Shown: positions 18,156-28,205, numbered from the stretch's first letter. The stretch: DNA of 50,327 bases from Pseudoalteromonas prydzensis (GCF_011050055.1 NZ_DRGM01000208.1:1-50327); one strand, 5' to 3'. Notes: generated by a model not told the origin, from the letters alone. Translations and numbers: made by a program.

Positions 18156-19184
18156 TTAGTCTGCTTTATTAGGTGATAAAACCGGAAAGCCATTTTCATC
18201 CCACTTTATAATACGCGCTCGCGCATGGCGGTTTGGATCTGTTAATGGTGTACCCTGTAGCTCTTTATAATCACGGCTGTGGTAAATCAATAAATCGGTG
18301 ACGCCATCCTCTGCTTTTACAAAGCTACTGTGACCAGGGCCAAAACGCCCTGCTGCTTCATTGCTGGCAAAAATCGGCTGCTGCTTTTTATGCCAGCTTG
18401 CAGGGTCGAGTAAATCGGCATCAGCATCGGCCCATAATAAACCCATCGCATAACGATGATCGGTCGCACTGGCAGAATACGTAAGTAGCACTTTTCCTGC
18501 ACGGATCATTACCGCAGCGCCTTCGTTGACCTTATAGCCTTGTACTTCCCAATCTAGAGTCGGCTCTGTTATAGCAACAATCGGCTGTTTAATCGAAGTG
18601 GGTGAATCCATTTCGGCAATCCACAATGCAGAGTTATAGGTTGCAGGCTGATTTTGCTGTGCCCAGACTAAGTAACGTTTGCCTTGATGGCTAAATGTTG
18701 TGGCATCCAATGAAAAGCTATCGAGATGAGTTTTTAACTGCCCCATTTCTTGCCAATTACCTTGCATTGGATTTTCACTGTCATTTTTAAGTACATACAT
18801 GCGAATACTAAACGGCTTTTCAATATCACCCGCCGCAAAATGAATATACCAACTGCCATCGACTTTATGCAGCTCTGGCGCCCAAATATTGGTACTCATC
18901 GGGCCTGTGGCATTTTTTTGCCAAATCACTTTTGGCTCAGCTAGTTTCAAATCATTAAGTCGACACGCTTGGCGTAGCTCTATTTCGTCAAACTTAGGAG
19001 AGGTGCCAATAAAGGTATAACAACCCGTTTTTTCATCGCGTACTAGCCAAGGATCGGCACGTTGCAATACAATTGGATTGTCGATTGGTGCTACACTGGT
19101 GCTGCTGTTAGCATCTGCATAACTAAAGATTGGCATGGCAAGTAACATACTCATAATGGCTAATAGAGCGCATTTTTTTAGCAT
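18156..19184 (-). CDS. GH43 exo-type alpha-L-arabinofuranosidase, secreted
   Basis: 342 residues with a signal peptide ending near SYADA (residues 20-24). The five-bladed GH43 propeller shows the catalytic base D44 (QRADPWLVRD), the pKa-tuning D160 (FSLDATTF) and the acid E221 (VNEGAAVM). GRFGPGHSS near 290 is the histidine loop. This pattern resembles the GH43_26-type exo-1,5-alpha-L-arabinofuranosidases that trim arabinan ends; the subfamily is a judgement by eye. It is divergent from the endo-arabinanase gene, with which it shares a 104-base promoter region. Confidence 0.85.
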   Translation of the reverse strand: MLKKCALLAIMSMLLAMPIFSYADANSSTSVAPIDNPIVLQRADPWLVRDEKTGCYTFIGTSPKFDEIELRQACRLNDLKLAEPKVIWQKNATGPMSTNIWAPELHKVDGSWYIHFAAGDIEKPFSIRMYVLKNDSENPMQGNWQEMGQLKTHLDSFSLDATTFSHQGKRYLVWAQQNQPATYNSALWIAEMDSPTSIKQPIVAITEPTLDWEVQGYKVNEGAAVMIRAGKVLLTYSASATDHRYAMGLLWADADADLLDPASWHKKQQPIFASNEAAGRFGPGHSSFVKAEDGVTDLLIYHSRDYKELQGTPLTDPNRHARARIIKWDENGFPVLSPNKAD

Positions 19185-19223
19185 AATTTTTATCCTGTTA
19201 TTTGTCTTGTTTTCATTGTTAAT

Positions 19224-19247
19224 ATTGTATTACATATATTATAGTAG
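19224..19247. promoter_or_regulatory. Putative operator between the divergent GH43 genes
   Basis: ATTGTATTACATATATTATAG lies at the centre of the divergent promoter region. It begins with the ATTGTAT core of the locus-wide box and has an imperfect second half. One bound regulator could control both GH43 genes. Confidence 0.5.
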
Positions 19248-19288
19248 CTGAAAAAGTGTAATGATTAAAATAAAAAAGGTAAGCAACT

Positions 19289-20299
19289 ATGAAACACGCA
19301 AAAAAACTCACTCAAGCTTGTAAATTGCTCGGTGCAAGTACATTACTTTGCTTAGCAAGTAACGCCATGGCTAAACAGGTTGAAGTACACGACCCAGTTA
19401 TGACCAAAGAAGGTGACACTTATTATGTCTTTAGCACGGGTATGGGCATCACTTATTACGGATCCAAAGACCTGAAAAATTGGCAGCTTACTGGTCGTGT
19501 ATTTAAAGATGAGCCAAGCTGGGCAAAACGCATTGCCAGTGACTTTGGTGGTCACCTTTGGGCGCCCGATATCTATCAAAAAGATGGCAAGTTTTATCTG
19601 TATTATTCTGTTTCTGCGTTTGGCAAAAATACCTCTGCAATTGGTGTTACCGTAAACGAAACCCTAGACCCTAAATCACCAGATTATAAATGGATAGATC
19701 ACGGTATAGTTATTCAGTCTGTGCCTGAGCGCGATGATTGGAATGCGATTGACCCTGCAATTGTTGAAGATGACAATGGCACGCCATGGATGAGTTTTGG
19801 TTCGTTCTGGGGCGGTCTTAAGTTAGTTAAACTTGATGATGACATGGTACGACTTGCCCAGCCGCAAGAATGGCATAGCATTTCAGCACGCCCTAACACC
19901 GAACACGGCCCTGTAGAAGCGCCGTATATCTTTAAAAAGAATGGTTATTACTATTTATTTGTGTCGTTTGATAAATGCTGCCAAGGGTTAGACAGTACTT
20001 ACAATGTTCGTGTAGGACGCAGTAAGAATGTGGAAGGCCCATACTTTGATAAAGAAGGTCGCGACTTAAATAATGGCGGTGGTTCACTGGTGATCGAAGG
20101 GAATAAAGACTGGGTAGCACTTGGCCATAATGCCGCTTATACCTTTGACGGTAAAGATTACTTAGTACTGCATGCTTATGAGTCAGCAGATAATGGCTTA
20201 CAAAAGCTGCGCATTTTACCTATGACATGGGACGATAACTGGCCTGTGGTTGATAGCAACGATCTAAATAAGCGCACCACTAAGCTGATTGAAAAGTAA
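19289..20299 (+). CDS. GH43 endo-1,5-alpha-L-arabinanase
   Basis: 336 residues with a signal peptide ending near SNAMA (residues 24-28). Catalytic residues are D35 (VEVHDPVM), D155 (WNAIDPAIV) and E210 (GPVEAPYIF). Their spacing is close to that of Cellvibrio Arb43A (D38, D158, E221). HLWAPDIYQKDGKFYLYYSVS and LFVSFDKCCQGLDSTYNVRVGRS are characteristic of GH43_5 arabinanases. It cuts the 1,5-linked arabinan backbone inside the chain, in the periplasm or outside the cell. It is monocistronic, with a strong terminator about 25 bases after the stop. Confidence 0.93.
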   Translation: MKHAKKLTQACKLLGASTLLCLASNAMAKQVEVHDPVMTKEGDTYYVFSTGMGITYYGSKDLKNWQLTGRVFKDEPSWAKRIASDFGGHLWAPDIYQKDGKFYLYYSVSAFGKNTSAIGVTVNETLDPKSPDYKWIDHGIVIQSVPERDDWNAIDPAIVEDDNGTPWMSFGSFWGGLKLVKLDDDMVRLAQPQEWHSISARPNTEHGPVEAPYIFKKNGYYYLFVSFDKCCQGLDSTYNVRVGRSKNVEGPYFDKEGRDLNNGGGSLVIEGNKDWVALGHNAAYTFDGKDYLVLHAYESADNGLQKLRILPMTWDDNWPVVDSNDLNKRTTKLIEK

Positions 20300-20323
20300 C
20301 CTCACAGTGTTAGTAACTAAACT

Positions 20324-20353
20324 AAAAAACCTGCATTTTTTGCAGGTTTTTTG
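20324..20353 (+). terminator. Rho-independent terminator after the endo-arabinanase
   Basis: CCTGCA (20330-20335) pairs with TGCAGG (20341-20346) around TTTTT. It is flanked by an A run and followed by TTTTTTG. It can also act for the convergent FKBP gene. Confidence 0.85.
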
Positions 20354-20403
20354 TTTTGATATATTACATTCTTAACACAAAAATTACTACTCTAGCACCG
20401 CTA

Positions 20404-20838
20404 TTACTCGCTAAAATCAATAAGTTTAATATCCATAAAAATCAGCTGTTCGCTACTGGTCGCTAAAGACTCATTAAGTGCCACACTGTAAATATCGTAG
20501 GCAAGATGAGGTAGAATTAATAACTCATAACGGCTGCCCTTTGGCATCAGCATTAACGCCTCTTGCAAACCTTCGATCGCTTCTGCTATCTCATACTCGG
20601 CCAATTGCTCGATTTGTCGCGTGTCATAAAGTACATGACCTGTTGCTGTCATTACGCGCTGCTGCACCTTAACGGTTGCATCCCATGAGGGAGTTTCGCC
20701 ACTGCCGGGTTCAATTATGCGATACATTAAGCCAGAACTTGTTACATGCACACCCGGCTGTGTTATGTATTGCTCTGCGAGCGGGTAACGCCGCGTACTT
20801 ACTTTAGAGTGCGTACCCTCACAATGGTGTAAATTCAT
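20404..20838 (-). CDS. Small FKBP-fold protein with a degenerate active site
   Basis: About 144 residues with no signal peptide. The fold is seen in a Mip/FkpA-like linker (AEQYITQPGVHVTSSGLMYR then IIEPGSGE) and in EGLQEALMLMPKGSRYELLI followed by LPHLAYD. FKBPs are prolyl isomerases or chaperones, but the usual active-site Trp (VIxGW) is Leu here, and the Tyr and FD positions around TATGHVLYDTR differ. I chose the ATG at 20836-20838 because an AGGG site 5 bases upstream serves it; an in-frame GTG two codons earlier overlaps that site. The ribosome binding site lies beside the GH127 stop, so the two genes are probably translationally coupled. Confidence 0.7.
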   Translation of the reverse strand: MNLHHCEGTHSKVSTRRYPLAEQYITQPGVHVTSSGLMYRIIEPGSGETPSWDATVKVQQRVMTATGHVLYDTRQIEQLAEYEIAEAIEGLQEALMLMPKGSRYELLILPHLAYDIYSVALNESLATSSEQLIFMDIKLIDFSE

Positions 20839-20848
20839 ACTCACCCTG

Positions 20849-23305
20849 CTAATTGTTATTGATCAGACGAATGCCGTAAATACCGCCAGCAATAGATCCT
20901 TGCGCTGCGCTAAAACGCAATGTCAATGACGCTGCTTGTTGCATCGCATCGGTTAACGGGTAATCAATGCTGTAAAACTCTTCATCAGTTTGTTTAGCCG
21001 GTAAGCTGACTTGTGCTAGCGTCTCGCCGTTAATGGTAATGGTAAACTTGCGACCCACATCCGCATTAAAGTAACGAATACGCAGTGCCACAGCTTGCTG
21101 TGCTGGGTTAGCTAATTGGTATTCAAACCAACCCGTTGCATCACGCCAATGATGGCCATTATTAACCCCGGCGCGGGTATTTTCACCTTTAAAGTCATGC
21201 TCGACTTCAGGCTGTTGCTCACCCGGTGTAATTTGGTCAACAGTCAATAGTCGTAACTGCTCTTTTGCTTGCTCTGCTGCTTTTGAATCTTTCACAAATT
21301 GCGTAAACTCAGCTTCACTTTGCTGCGGCCAATAAACTTGGTAGCGACTATCATGCAACCTAAAGAACGGAATGAGCTGGGTGGTTTGCGTACTCCCTAT
21401 GCCCTGCTGAGCAATTGCGACATTTTTATCTGTGGTAAATGCCAGCTCTGCACTTGGTGTGCGCTTCAAATCAGCAAGGAATTGTGCTGGTTCACTGAGC
21501 ATGATAGGCAGTGCTTCAGGTGGACAGGTAGGCCCTGCGGCAATATGACCCATGCGACTGTTATCTGCTACAAAGTTTAACTGCTCGTTTTTAAATGCCT
21601 GTACTTTGGTGGCCATCACTACCGGGCCATACAGCACAGCGTAATAATCTTGGCCATCAGGCAATTGCTCTGTGGATAATGTTGGCGCTAAGGTAAAAGT
21701 TAACTTATCGCCATCCTGCCAGTTATGTTTGACTGTGTAATAACCCTGCGCTGCAGTGGCGTTTATAGCGTTGCCATTGAGCTGAAATTGTAATTCATCG
21801 TTAACCCAACTTGGTTTACGAATATGCAACTGCGCGGTTGCATTGTAGTTTTTATCTAATGTGTTAATAACCAGCGTAATATTATTAGCATCAGGAAAAT
21901 GGCTTTGCTGGGTTACTTTTAACCCTTGCTGATGCCAATTAAGCGTACTGGGGATAAATAAGTTTACCCATAAGTTATCATCATGTTTGCTGTAAATTAG
22001 CTCACCGTATTTACTGTGGTTTTCAATGCCAGAGCCGACACAACACCACATAGAATCTTGCACCGATGAATAGGTACGGTAGTGGCCTGGTCGCATTGAG
22101 GTAAAATAAACTAAACCACCATGCTCAGGGTGTTGCGACGATAAAATATGGTTATACGTTGCCCGCTCGTAGTAATCTAAATAACGGGTATCCGCGGTTT
22201 TGAGAAACAACAGTTTACTGAGTTTCATCATGTTGTAAGTGTTACAGGTTTCAGGGCCTTCAACGTCTTCAACCATCGGGGTAAAATCGTTTTTATCGTG
22301 AAAATGCTCACGCACACTGTTACCACCAATAGCCACTGAGCGCTCTTTAGTCACTGTTTGCCAAAAATAATCAGCGCCTTGTTGCCACGCCTCATCATCA
22401 CTGGCATCCGCTACTTTTAACATACCAATAATTTTTGGAATTTGCGTATTCGCGTGTAAACCGGTCAGCTTGTCTTGTTTTTCTAAAAGGGGATCAATAA
22501 TGCTGTTATGGGTAAATTGCTGCGCCAGTTTTAAATAACGTTTATCGCTACTTATCGTTGCCATATCGGCAAACACCGCATTTAAACCGCCATATTCTGA
22601 ATACAGCATCTGTTGAATTTGCTGATCAGTTAACTTAGCGGTTAAGTTTAGAAACCATTCACCCAATGTCAATAACATGGTTTTTGCTTGCTCACTGCCT
22701 GCAATCAAATACGCATCACGCAAGCCGTGGAACGTTTTATCTATATTATAAAGTGGCACCCAACGATCATTTAAACTAAATAAATCGGCTTTAATATTAC
22801 CATCATGAATTTCTTGCCACATTGCTTGGCCATCAGGAATACCGCCTAAATAGCCATTATTTGCTTGCTGGGCTCGTTGCAATTCATTCAGCATATACTG
22901 CAAACGGCGCTTTAATTCTTCATCGCCCGTGGCTGCCCAAGCAAGGCTTAGCGCTGATAAGTAATGCCCACCAATATGACCATCAAGGCCGGTGTTTTCC
23001 CAATTACCATAAGACGAAGCCTTGGGCTCGATACCTGCTTCTCGTAAGTAAGGAGCTAATAACTGATCAGGATGTAATGCTAACAAATAACGCACGTTAG
23101 TTTGTTGCGCGTGTAAAAAAGGACCTGCACTTAAACTTACTTGATTAAGTGCAAAGAGCTGTTGTTGGCTGCTTTTGTCAGTTTGTTCAGCATGTGTAAC
23201 TTCACCCGCTGCATTTTGAGTTTGCTCGCTACACGCAGTTAACATCACTAAAATAGCAGAGGCACTTGCTAATTGACGCAAGCCTCCTTTGATTGCTACA
23301 AACAT
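20849..23305 (-). CDS. GH127/GH146-type beta-L-arabinofuranosidase lipoprotein
   Basis: About 818 residues. The signal has a lipobox (LVMLTACSE). The (alpha/alpha)6 barrel of the DUF1680 family shows the zinc/nucleophile site: GPETCNTYNM (Glu352, Cys354) and MWCCVGSGIENH (Cys421, Cys422). The likely acid/base Glu333 is in SVREHFH. In Bifidobacterium HypBA1 the matching residues are E338, C340, C417 (nucleophile), C418 and E322. The family removes beta-linked L-arabinofuranose, as in RG-II, extensin or arabinan branches. A beta-sandwich follows, with a C-terminal CBM-like domain. I chose the ATG at 23303-23305 (AAGGA 8 bases upstream) over the in-frame TTG at 23311. It lies 38 bases after the symporter gene in one operon. 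Confidence 0.9.
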   Translation of the reverse strand: MFVAIKGGLRQLASASAILVMLTACSEQTQNAAGEVTHAEQTDKSSQQQLFALNQVSLSAGPFLHAQQTNVRYLLALHPDQLLAPYLREAGIEPKASSYGNWENTGLDGHIGGHYLSALSLAWAATGDEELKRRLQYMLNELQRAQQANNGYLGGIPDGQAMWQEIHDGNIKADLFSLNDRWVPLYNIDKTFHGLRDAYLIAGSEQAKTMLLTLGEWFLNLTAKLTDQQIQQMLYSEYGGLNAVFADMATISSDKRYLKLAQQFTHNSIIDPLLEKQDKLTGLHANTQIPKIIGMLKVADASDDEAWQQGADYFWQTVTKERSVAIGGNSVREHFHDKNDFTPMVEDVEGPETCNTYNMMKLSKLLFLKTADTRYLDYYERATYNHILSSQHPEHGGLVYFTSMRPGHYRTYSSVQDSMWCCVGSGIENHSKYGELIYSKHDDNLWVNLFIPSTLNWHQQGLKVTQQSHFPDANNITLVINTLDKNYNATAQLHIRKPSWVNDELQFQLNGNAINATAAQGYYTVKHNWQDGDKLTFTLAPTLSTEQLPDGQDYYAVLYGPVVMATKVQAFKNEQLNFVADNSRMGHIAAGPTCPPEALPIMLSEPAQFLADLKRTPSAELAFTTDKNVAIAQQGIGSTQTTQLIPFFRLHDSRYQVYWPQQSEAEFTQFVKDSKAAEQAKEQLRLLTVDQITPGEQQPEVEHDFKGENTRAGVNNGHHWRDATGWFEYQLANPAQQAVALRIRYFNADVGRKFTITINGETLAQVSLPAKQTDEEFYSIDYPLTDAMQQAASLTLRFSAAQGSIAGGIYGIRLINNN

Positions 23306-23343
23306 ATCCAAAATCCTTATAATTATTTATTATTTTAATAGCG

Positions 23344-24681
23344 TTACTTAGGTAAGCTTTGCTTGCTTACCATCTCGGTATAGTACTGATCGGTAATTTT
23401 ATATTTCTTCAAAATAAAACCGAGTAATGCGTGGAAAACCCCAGGGATAACCGTGAGCATTAAAGCCAGACCCATTAGCGTAAATTCAGATTGCTCAACA
23501 TTTGGTTTGTATTCAAAAAACGCCAGTAATAGACCGCCCGCTAAACCCGCTAAACCACCACCGGCTTTTTGGCAAAATGAGATACCACCAAACGATAAAC
23601 CAGACGCACGCACACCATCTTTAATTTCACCGTAATCAACCGCTTCAGCAATCGCAGACCAAAATACAGGCGCATGTAAATCAACCACAAAAGAAAGGAT
23701 TATGTATAATACAAAAGCAAGGTACACATCCCCTGGTTGCACAGCAAAATACATCACGACAGAAATGAGTAACACAGCGATTTGTGACTGGCGGAATAGC
23801 TTCATTTTACAATAACGCTGGGTGATCCAGGTACTGGCGACCATTGACACAATTGATGCGGCAATACCGGCACTGGTAAAGGCCCCAGCTAAATCAGGTA
23901 CCCCCAGATAATAAGTCGCATAATACATGGCGACACTACCGCGAATTGCATAACCTAACGTGCCAAGCACACAGGCTGCACACAATAATAACCACTGATC
24001 ATTTTTCAGAAGTGCTTTAAATTGGGTTGCGATACTTTCGGTTTGCGGCTCGTGGGTAATTCGTTCGCGCGTGGTAAAAAAGCAAAATAAGAACAATGCG
24101 ACGCCGCAAGTCGATACTAAAATCATTGCCAGTTTATAACCATGGGCAATATCACCACCGCCCCACATTGATGCCAATAAAGGCACAGAAAATACGATAA
24201 TAACATTGGCTATTTTTGCAAAGAACATCCGATAACCATTAGCCGATAAACGCTCTTTTGGATCTGCGGTTAATACACCAATGTAGGAAATATAAGGAAT
24301 AGCCACACCGGTAAACATCAAGGTGGCAAATAAATAAGTAAGGTAAGCCCATACCAACTTCATGTTGTAATCAAAATCAGGAGTGGTGAAGAGCAGAACA
24401 ATCGAGATACCATAAGGCACTGATAAGAATAAGAACCAATGGCGGAACTGGCCCCAGCGAGTTTTTACTTTGTCGGTAATAACGCCCATAAGTGGGTCAG
24501 TAAACGCATCAACAAAACGCGCCACTAAAAATAGGATACCCATATCAACAGGGTCAAGACCATAAATGTCGGTGTAGAAAAACGACATAAAATAAAATAA
24601 TGCAGCAACCATCACATTGACTGCCATATCACCGGCACCAAAACCGACTTTTTCTACAACTGATAACTTTTGATTTTCCAT
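23344..24681 (-). CDS. GPH-family (MelB-like) cation/sugar symporter
   Basis: 445 residues with 12 membrane helices. Hallmarks are the N-terminal KVGFGAGDMAVNVMVAALFY, DAFTDPLMGVITDKVKTRWG followed by QFRHW (helix 2 to loop 2-3) and a second conserved block near VDYGEIKDGVRASGL. The family includes melibiose, lactose, xyloside and arabinoside carriers driven by Na+ or H+. Being first in the operon with a beta-L-arabinofuranosidase, it probably takes up arabinose or short arabinosides. It is a second inner-membrane route beside the SSS symporter. Confidence 0.9.
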   Translation of the reverse strand: MENQKLSVVEKVGFGAGDMAVNVMVAALFYFMSFFYTDIYGLDPVDMGILFLVARFVDAFTDPLMGVITDKVKTRWGQFRHWFLFLSVPYGISIVLLFTTPDFDYNMKLVWAYLTYLFATLMFTGVAIPYISYIGVLTADPKERLSANGYRMFFAKIANVIIVFSVPLLASMWGGGDIAHGYKLAMILVSTCGVALFLFCFFTTRERITHEPQTESIATQFKALLKNDQWLLLCAACVLGTLGYAIRGSVAMYYATYYLGVPDLAGAFTSAGIAASIVSMVASTWITQRYCKMKLFRQSQIAVLLISVVMYFAVQPGDVYLAFVLYIILSFVVDLHAPVFWSAIAEAVDYGEIKDGVRASGLSFGGISFCQKAGGGLAGLAGGLLLAFFEYKPNVEQSEFTLMGLALMLTVIPGVFHALLGFILKKYKITDQYYTEMVSKQSLPK

Positions 24682-24773
24682 ACAACTACCTGATTTTTAA
24701 AATACGTTGTACCTTAATACTTCATATTTAAAAGAATAAAGGTCACCTATTCTTTGTTTTATCACACTGATGA

Positions 24774-24834
24774 CCATTGTATTGCTTATTATTGTAAATT
24801 TAATGCTAACCTCATTGATAGTATTATCATACTA
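24774..24834. promoter_or_regulatory. Putative operator region upstream of the GPH symporter
   Basis: The region holds ATTGTATTGCT (24776-24786), a partial match to the locus box, and a near-perfect palindrome TAGTATTATCATACTA (24819-24834). They lie about 95 and 140 bases before the symporter start. Confidence 0.45.
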
Positions 24835-24883
24835 TTTGTAACGCAACCACTTTCGGTTAGACAAAGGTCATATTCTAGAAAAT

Positions 24884-24911
24884 AAAAAGCCTCGGGTAGT
24901 CCGAGGCTTTT
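24884..24911 (-). terminator. Terminator of the first TonB-dependent receptor
   Basis: AAAGCCTCGG (24886-24895) pairs with CCGAGGCTTT (24901-24910) over ten base pairs around a five-base loop. On the minus strand it ends in a T run. It lies 16 bases after the receptor stop. Confidence 0.9.
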
Positions 24912-24926
24912 AAGTTTAAACAACGA

Positions 24927-27734
24927 TTAGAAAGAGTAACGTACACCTAATGCAAATGTGCGACTATATAGTGCACTATTTGAATTATGAGTGGTTGGAT
25001 ACTCATAATAACTTTGATACGTTTCTTGCGTTAAGTTAGTACCATCAAATGTCACCATCAGATCTTCTGTAACATCGTAGCTTACCTGAAAATCTAAACT
25101 CTGTTCTGGGCTACGGTAGATACCCAGTGGGTTAGCAAATTGTGCGGCCTCATAGCTATTTAAGAAATCATCACGCCATAAATAGGCCAAACGCATATCA
25201 AAGTCTTCACGTTCATAGATTAAAACCGTTGAGTAAGATGACTTAGAAACACCAAACATATCACGCGAATCTGTACCAACTAACTCACCTACATCGTTAT
25301 ACTTTGGTAAATCTTGTTTTGAATCAAGTAAAGTAGCACTGGCTTGAATACCTGCTCCCATTAACCAATCAGGCAAATTGTCAGGGAAATATACAAGGCC
25401 AAGTTCTAAGCCATCTAATGTACCATTTGACGAATTATTTGGTTGAGTAAGAATGTAATCCTCAGGTTCAGTCGCATCTGGGCCTTGATATTGAATGATA
25501 CGGTTAGAGCCATAGACAAATCCTTCTATATCGCGCTTAAATAGTGTCCCATACAGCGAGCTTGCTTCAGCAAAATACCACTCTAATGTTAAATCATAGT
25601 TCTTCGATTCAACGGGTTTTATGCTTGGATTCCCGCCATTTGCAGTACCATAACCAATATCAGTTACATCTTCAGTGTAATATATAAACGAATTTAGCTG
25701 TGAAAATTCAGGACGACGAATGGTCTCAGTGTACGCAGCACGTGCAATCAAATCTTCCGCTAAATGGTAGCGTACAACAAAGCTAGGTAACCAAGCCGAT
25801 GAACTATTATCTGCAAAACTAACATCGGTAGGGTTTTGATCAATATCGAAAAATGTCATATCAATCTTAGCATTTTCGTAACGAAGGCCAACTTGACCAT
25901 CAATATCACGACCAAATAATGTGCTTGAAAAATTACCCTGAATATAAGCCGAATAAGCTTTTTCATCAACATCGAATGTTTTTTCTAACACTAAACTTTC
26001 TGACTCTATACCATATAGTTCGCGGAAATAGCCTCGATTCGCCTGAATGTAGTGGCCACTTGGAGCAACCCACGATGATGGCCAATTAGCTTTGCCATCA
26101 AAAAAGTCTTCATTAACAGCAGCTAATCCAGCATCAAGTGATGAAAAGGGTTGCCCAAGTGTCTCAACGAGGAACTTGGATTCACGTGATGCTTCTGAAG
26201 ATCCTTTACTATCGTACTTAATACCGAAACCTATTTCATCGAAACCAAAACGGTCTACAAACAGTTCACCATCCAGCGTGAAGGTAAGTGAATCACCTTT
26301 GCGATTGCCACCATTGTCATACAGTTGAGCAACATTCCATTGCGAGGTATCGGTTAAATCAGCTTCATTCGCTGGGGTATCTGGATTATCAACATATTCT
26401 AATGCTGGGATACCATCTTTATCATTAAAATCAACATTTAAGCCATATGCTACCCGATCACTTCGCATTGCCAGGAATTCTGTTTCGTATTGGCTATCTT
26501 GATAATAAATTTCAGACGACAAATTAAAGTTATCATTGATAGTCCATTCACCACCTAATGCAAACACGTAGCTGTCGGTTTTACTTACATTCAAATCACC
26601 GCTATTAAAGCCGTATGGTGCATCAACATAACGTTCTTTAATAATGTTAGTACCGTCAAAGGTCGTCGGTGGATTTTGCGTATCAACATTGCCCCACCAA
26701 TCTACGAAGGTAAAGCTTAGCGAATTGAATGACTCATTACGGTAGCCATTGTAAAAGGCTTCAAAGGTATATTGTGAATCACTGTTAGGGCGCCATTGCA
26801 ATGAAAGATTGGCAGCTGGGCGTTCACGCTTACCAGTTAAGTCATTAGAAAAAACGGCATCGCGTGACAAGTAATATTCAGTTGGCACACCATTGATATT
26901 CAATGTCGAACCCGATTGATATGGTAGGCCGTTTTCAAGACCAGGTTCCCATATTGGGCTTTCACTTACATTACCATTGCTTGGGAAAATACGCTCAAAC
27001 GGTGCAAATCCTGCTGCCGGGTTAAGGGTCATAAATGGCACCATTGCACCTGCAGCCATATTTTGGTCGCGGTAATTAGTCTCTGCGTATGAAAGGTTGA
27101 TCAACGCACCAAACTCACCCATACCAGATTCCCAGCGATTACTCGCTAGTGCAGATAAAATTGGATCAACCTCTTCTGCTTGGTCTTGGTAAACACCGCG
27201 AGCAGAAACAACTACTTTTGAGCCATCGAAGTTGAATGGGCGCTGGGTTTTGATGTCAATTTGACCAGCAATACCACTACCTACTTGTGAAGCGGAACGC
27301 GTTTTGAATACATCAACACTTTCCAATAAAGCTGCCGGAATATCTGCAAGTGCTACATTACGACCAGAAGCTGTAAATACTTGTCGACCATTGACTGTTG
27401 TTGTCACGTCCGTTAAACCACGGATAGATACCGTGTTTACTTCACCAGCACCACGGTCAGTAACCTGTATACCGGTTACCCGTTGCAGCGCTTCAACAAC
27501 GTTATTATCAGGAAATTTACCAATATCTTCGGCGACGATCGCATCGACAACCTGAAAAGATTGGCGCTTAATATTTAATCCTTTATTTAAGCTGCCACGA
27601 ATACCCGATACCACAATAACTTCAATGTCGTCTTTTTCAGCATTGGCTGCTGTATTATCTTCTTGCTGTGCATATGCAAACTGGCATGAAACAGCCATGA
27701 TTATTGCACTAGCTATGTGTGTTTTTTTGAACAT
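24927..27734 (-). CDS. TonB-dependent receptor, arabino-oligosaccharide uptake (copy 1)
   Basis: 935 residues. A signal peptide ends at FAYA (residues 19-22). A TonB-box-like segment DIEVIVVSGIRGSLNKGLN follows. The plug domain (about 55-175) contains DAIVAEDIGKFPDNNVVEAL and VTGIQVTDRGAGEVNTVSIR. The 22-stranded barrel ends with the expected terminal Phe (ALGVRYSF). Such receptors bring oligosaccharides through the outer membrane using TonB energy. A paralogue lies directly upstream. The substrate is inferred from context: arabinan or branched arabino-oligosaccharides. Confidence 0.92.
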   Translation of the reverse strand: MFKKTHIASAIIMAVSCQFAYAQQEDNTAANAEKDDIEVIVVSGIRGSLNKGLNIKRQSFQVVDAIVAEDIGKFPDNNVVEALQRVTGIQVTDRGAGEVNTVSIRGLTDVTTTVNGRQVFTASGRNVALADIPAALLESVDVFKTRSASQVGSGIAGQIDIKTQRPFNFDGSKVVVSARGVYQDQAEEVDPILSALASNRWESGMGEFGALINLSYAETNYRDQNMAAGAMVPFMTLNPAAGFAPFERIFPSNGNVSESPIWEPGLENGLPYQSGSTLNINGVPTEYYLSRDAVFSNDLTGKRERPAANLSLQWRPNSDSQYTFEAFYNGYRNESFNSLSFTFVDWWGNVDTQNPPTTFDGTNIIKERYVDAPYGFNSGDLNVSKTDSYVFALGGEWTINDNFNLSSEIYYQDSQYETEFLAMRSDRVAYGLNVDFNDKDGIPALEYVDNPDTPANEADLTDTSQWNVAQLYDNGGNRKGDSLTFTLDGELFVDRFGFDEIGFGIKYDSKGSSEASRESKFLVETLGQPFSSLDAGLAAVNEDFFDGKANWPSSWVAPSGHYIQANRGYFRELYGIESESLVLEKTFDVDEKAYSAYIQGNFSSTLFGRDIDGQVGLRYENAKIDMTFFDIDQNPTDVSFADNSSSAWLPSFVVRYHLAEDLIARAAYTETIRRPEFSQLNSFIYYTEDVTDIGYGTANGGNPSIKPVESKNYDLTLEWYFAEASSLYGTLFKRDIEGFVYGSNRIIQYQGPDATEPEDYILTQPNNSSNGTLDGLELGLVYFPDNLPDWLMGAGIQASATLLDSKQDLPKYNDVGELVGTDSRDMFGVSKSSYSTVLIYEREDFDMRLAYLWRDDFLNSYEAAQFANPLGIYRSPEQSLDFQVSYDVTEDLMVTFDGTNLTQETYQSYYEYPTTHNSNSALYSRTFALGVRYSF

Positions 27735-27866
27735 GAGTGGTGTTCTCCATTTGTTTTTCCCCCAGAAGGCTAATTACCCTCTGCTCCCCCTTATGTACAA
27801 AGCTTGTTGTCAGAGCCTGTATTAAGGTTGTCTTTTATTATGTTAATTATTTGCTGCCTGACATTG

Positions 27867-27895
27867 ATAATATTGTATGATTAATTAACAGTCAA
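27867..27895 (-). promoter_or_regulatory. Promoter with embedded operator, receptor copy 1
   Basis: On the minus strand TTGACT (27890-27895) is separated by exactly 17 bases from TATTAT (27867-27872). The spacer ends in TCATACAA, so the locus box (ATTGTATGATT on the plus strand, 27872-27882) overlaps the -10 edge. Repression by steric block is the simple reading. Confidence 0.7.
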
Positions 27896-28205
27896 CTTAT
27901 AACGCTAAATAAATGTTAATTGAAAAAATCGAAATACAGGCTTTAAAGTTGTGAAGAATAGAAAATAAAACAATAAATAACATATGCTTAGTTATTTTAT
28001 TATGGAAAGGATTAAGAACTTAACTATATTTTTGCAACAATTAAATGAATTTATTTTATTTAACATGGCAAATAAAGATACTATATTACAATTAAACCAA
28101 GGCAACTTATTGCTCTGTACAACAAGTTCATTTTGATAATCATCATAAAACCCAGTTAAAAATTAACATTTTAGGTACTGCTAGGTAAGAGGTGCCGTTG
28201 GATAA

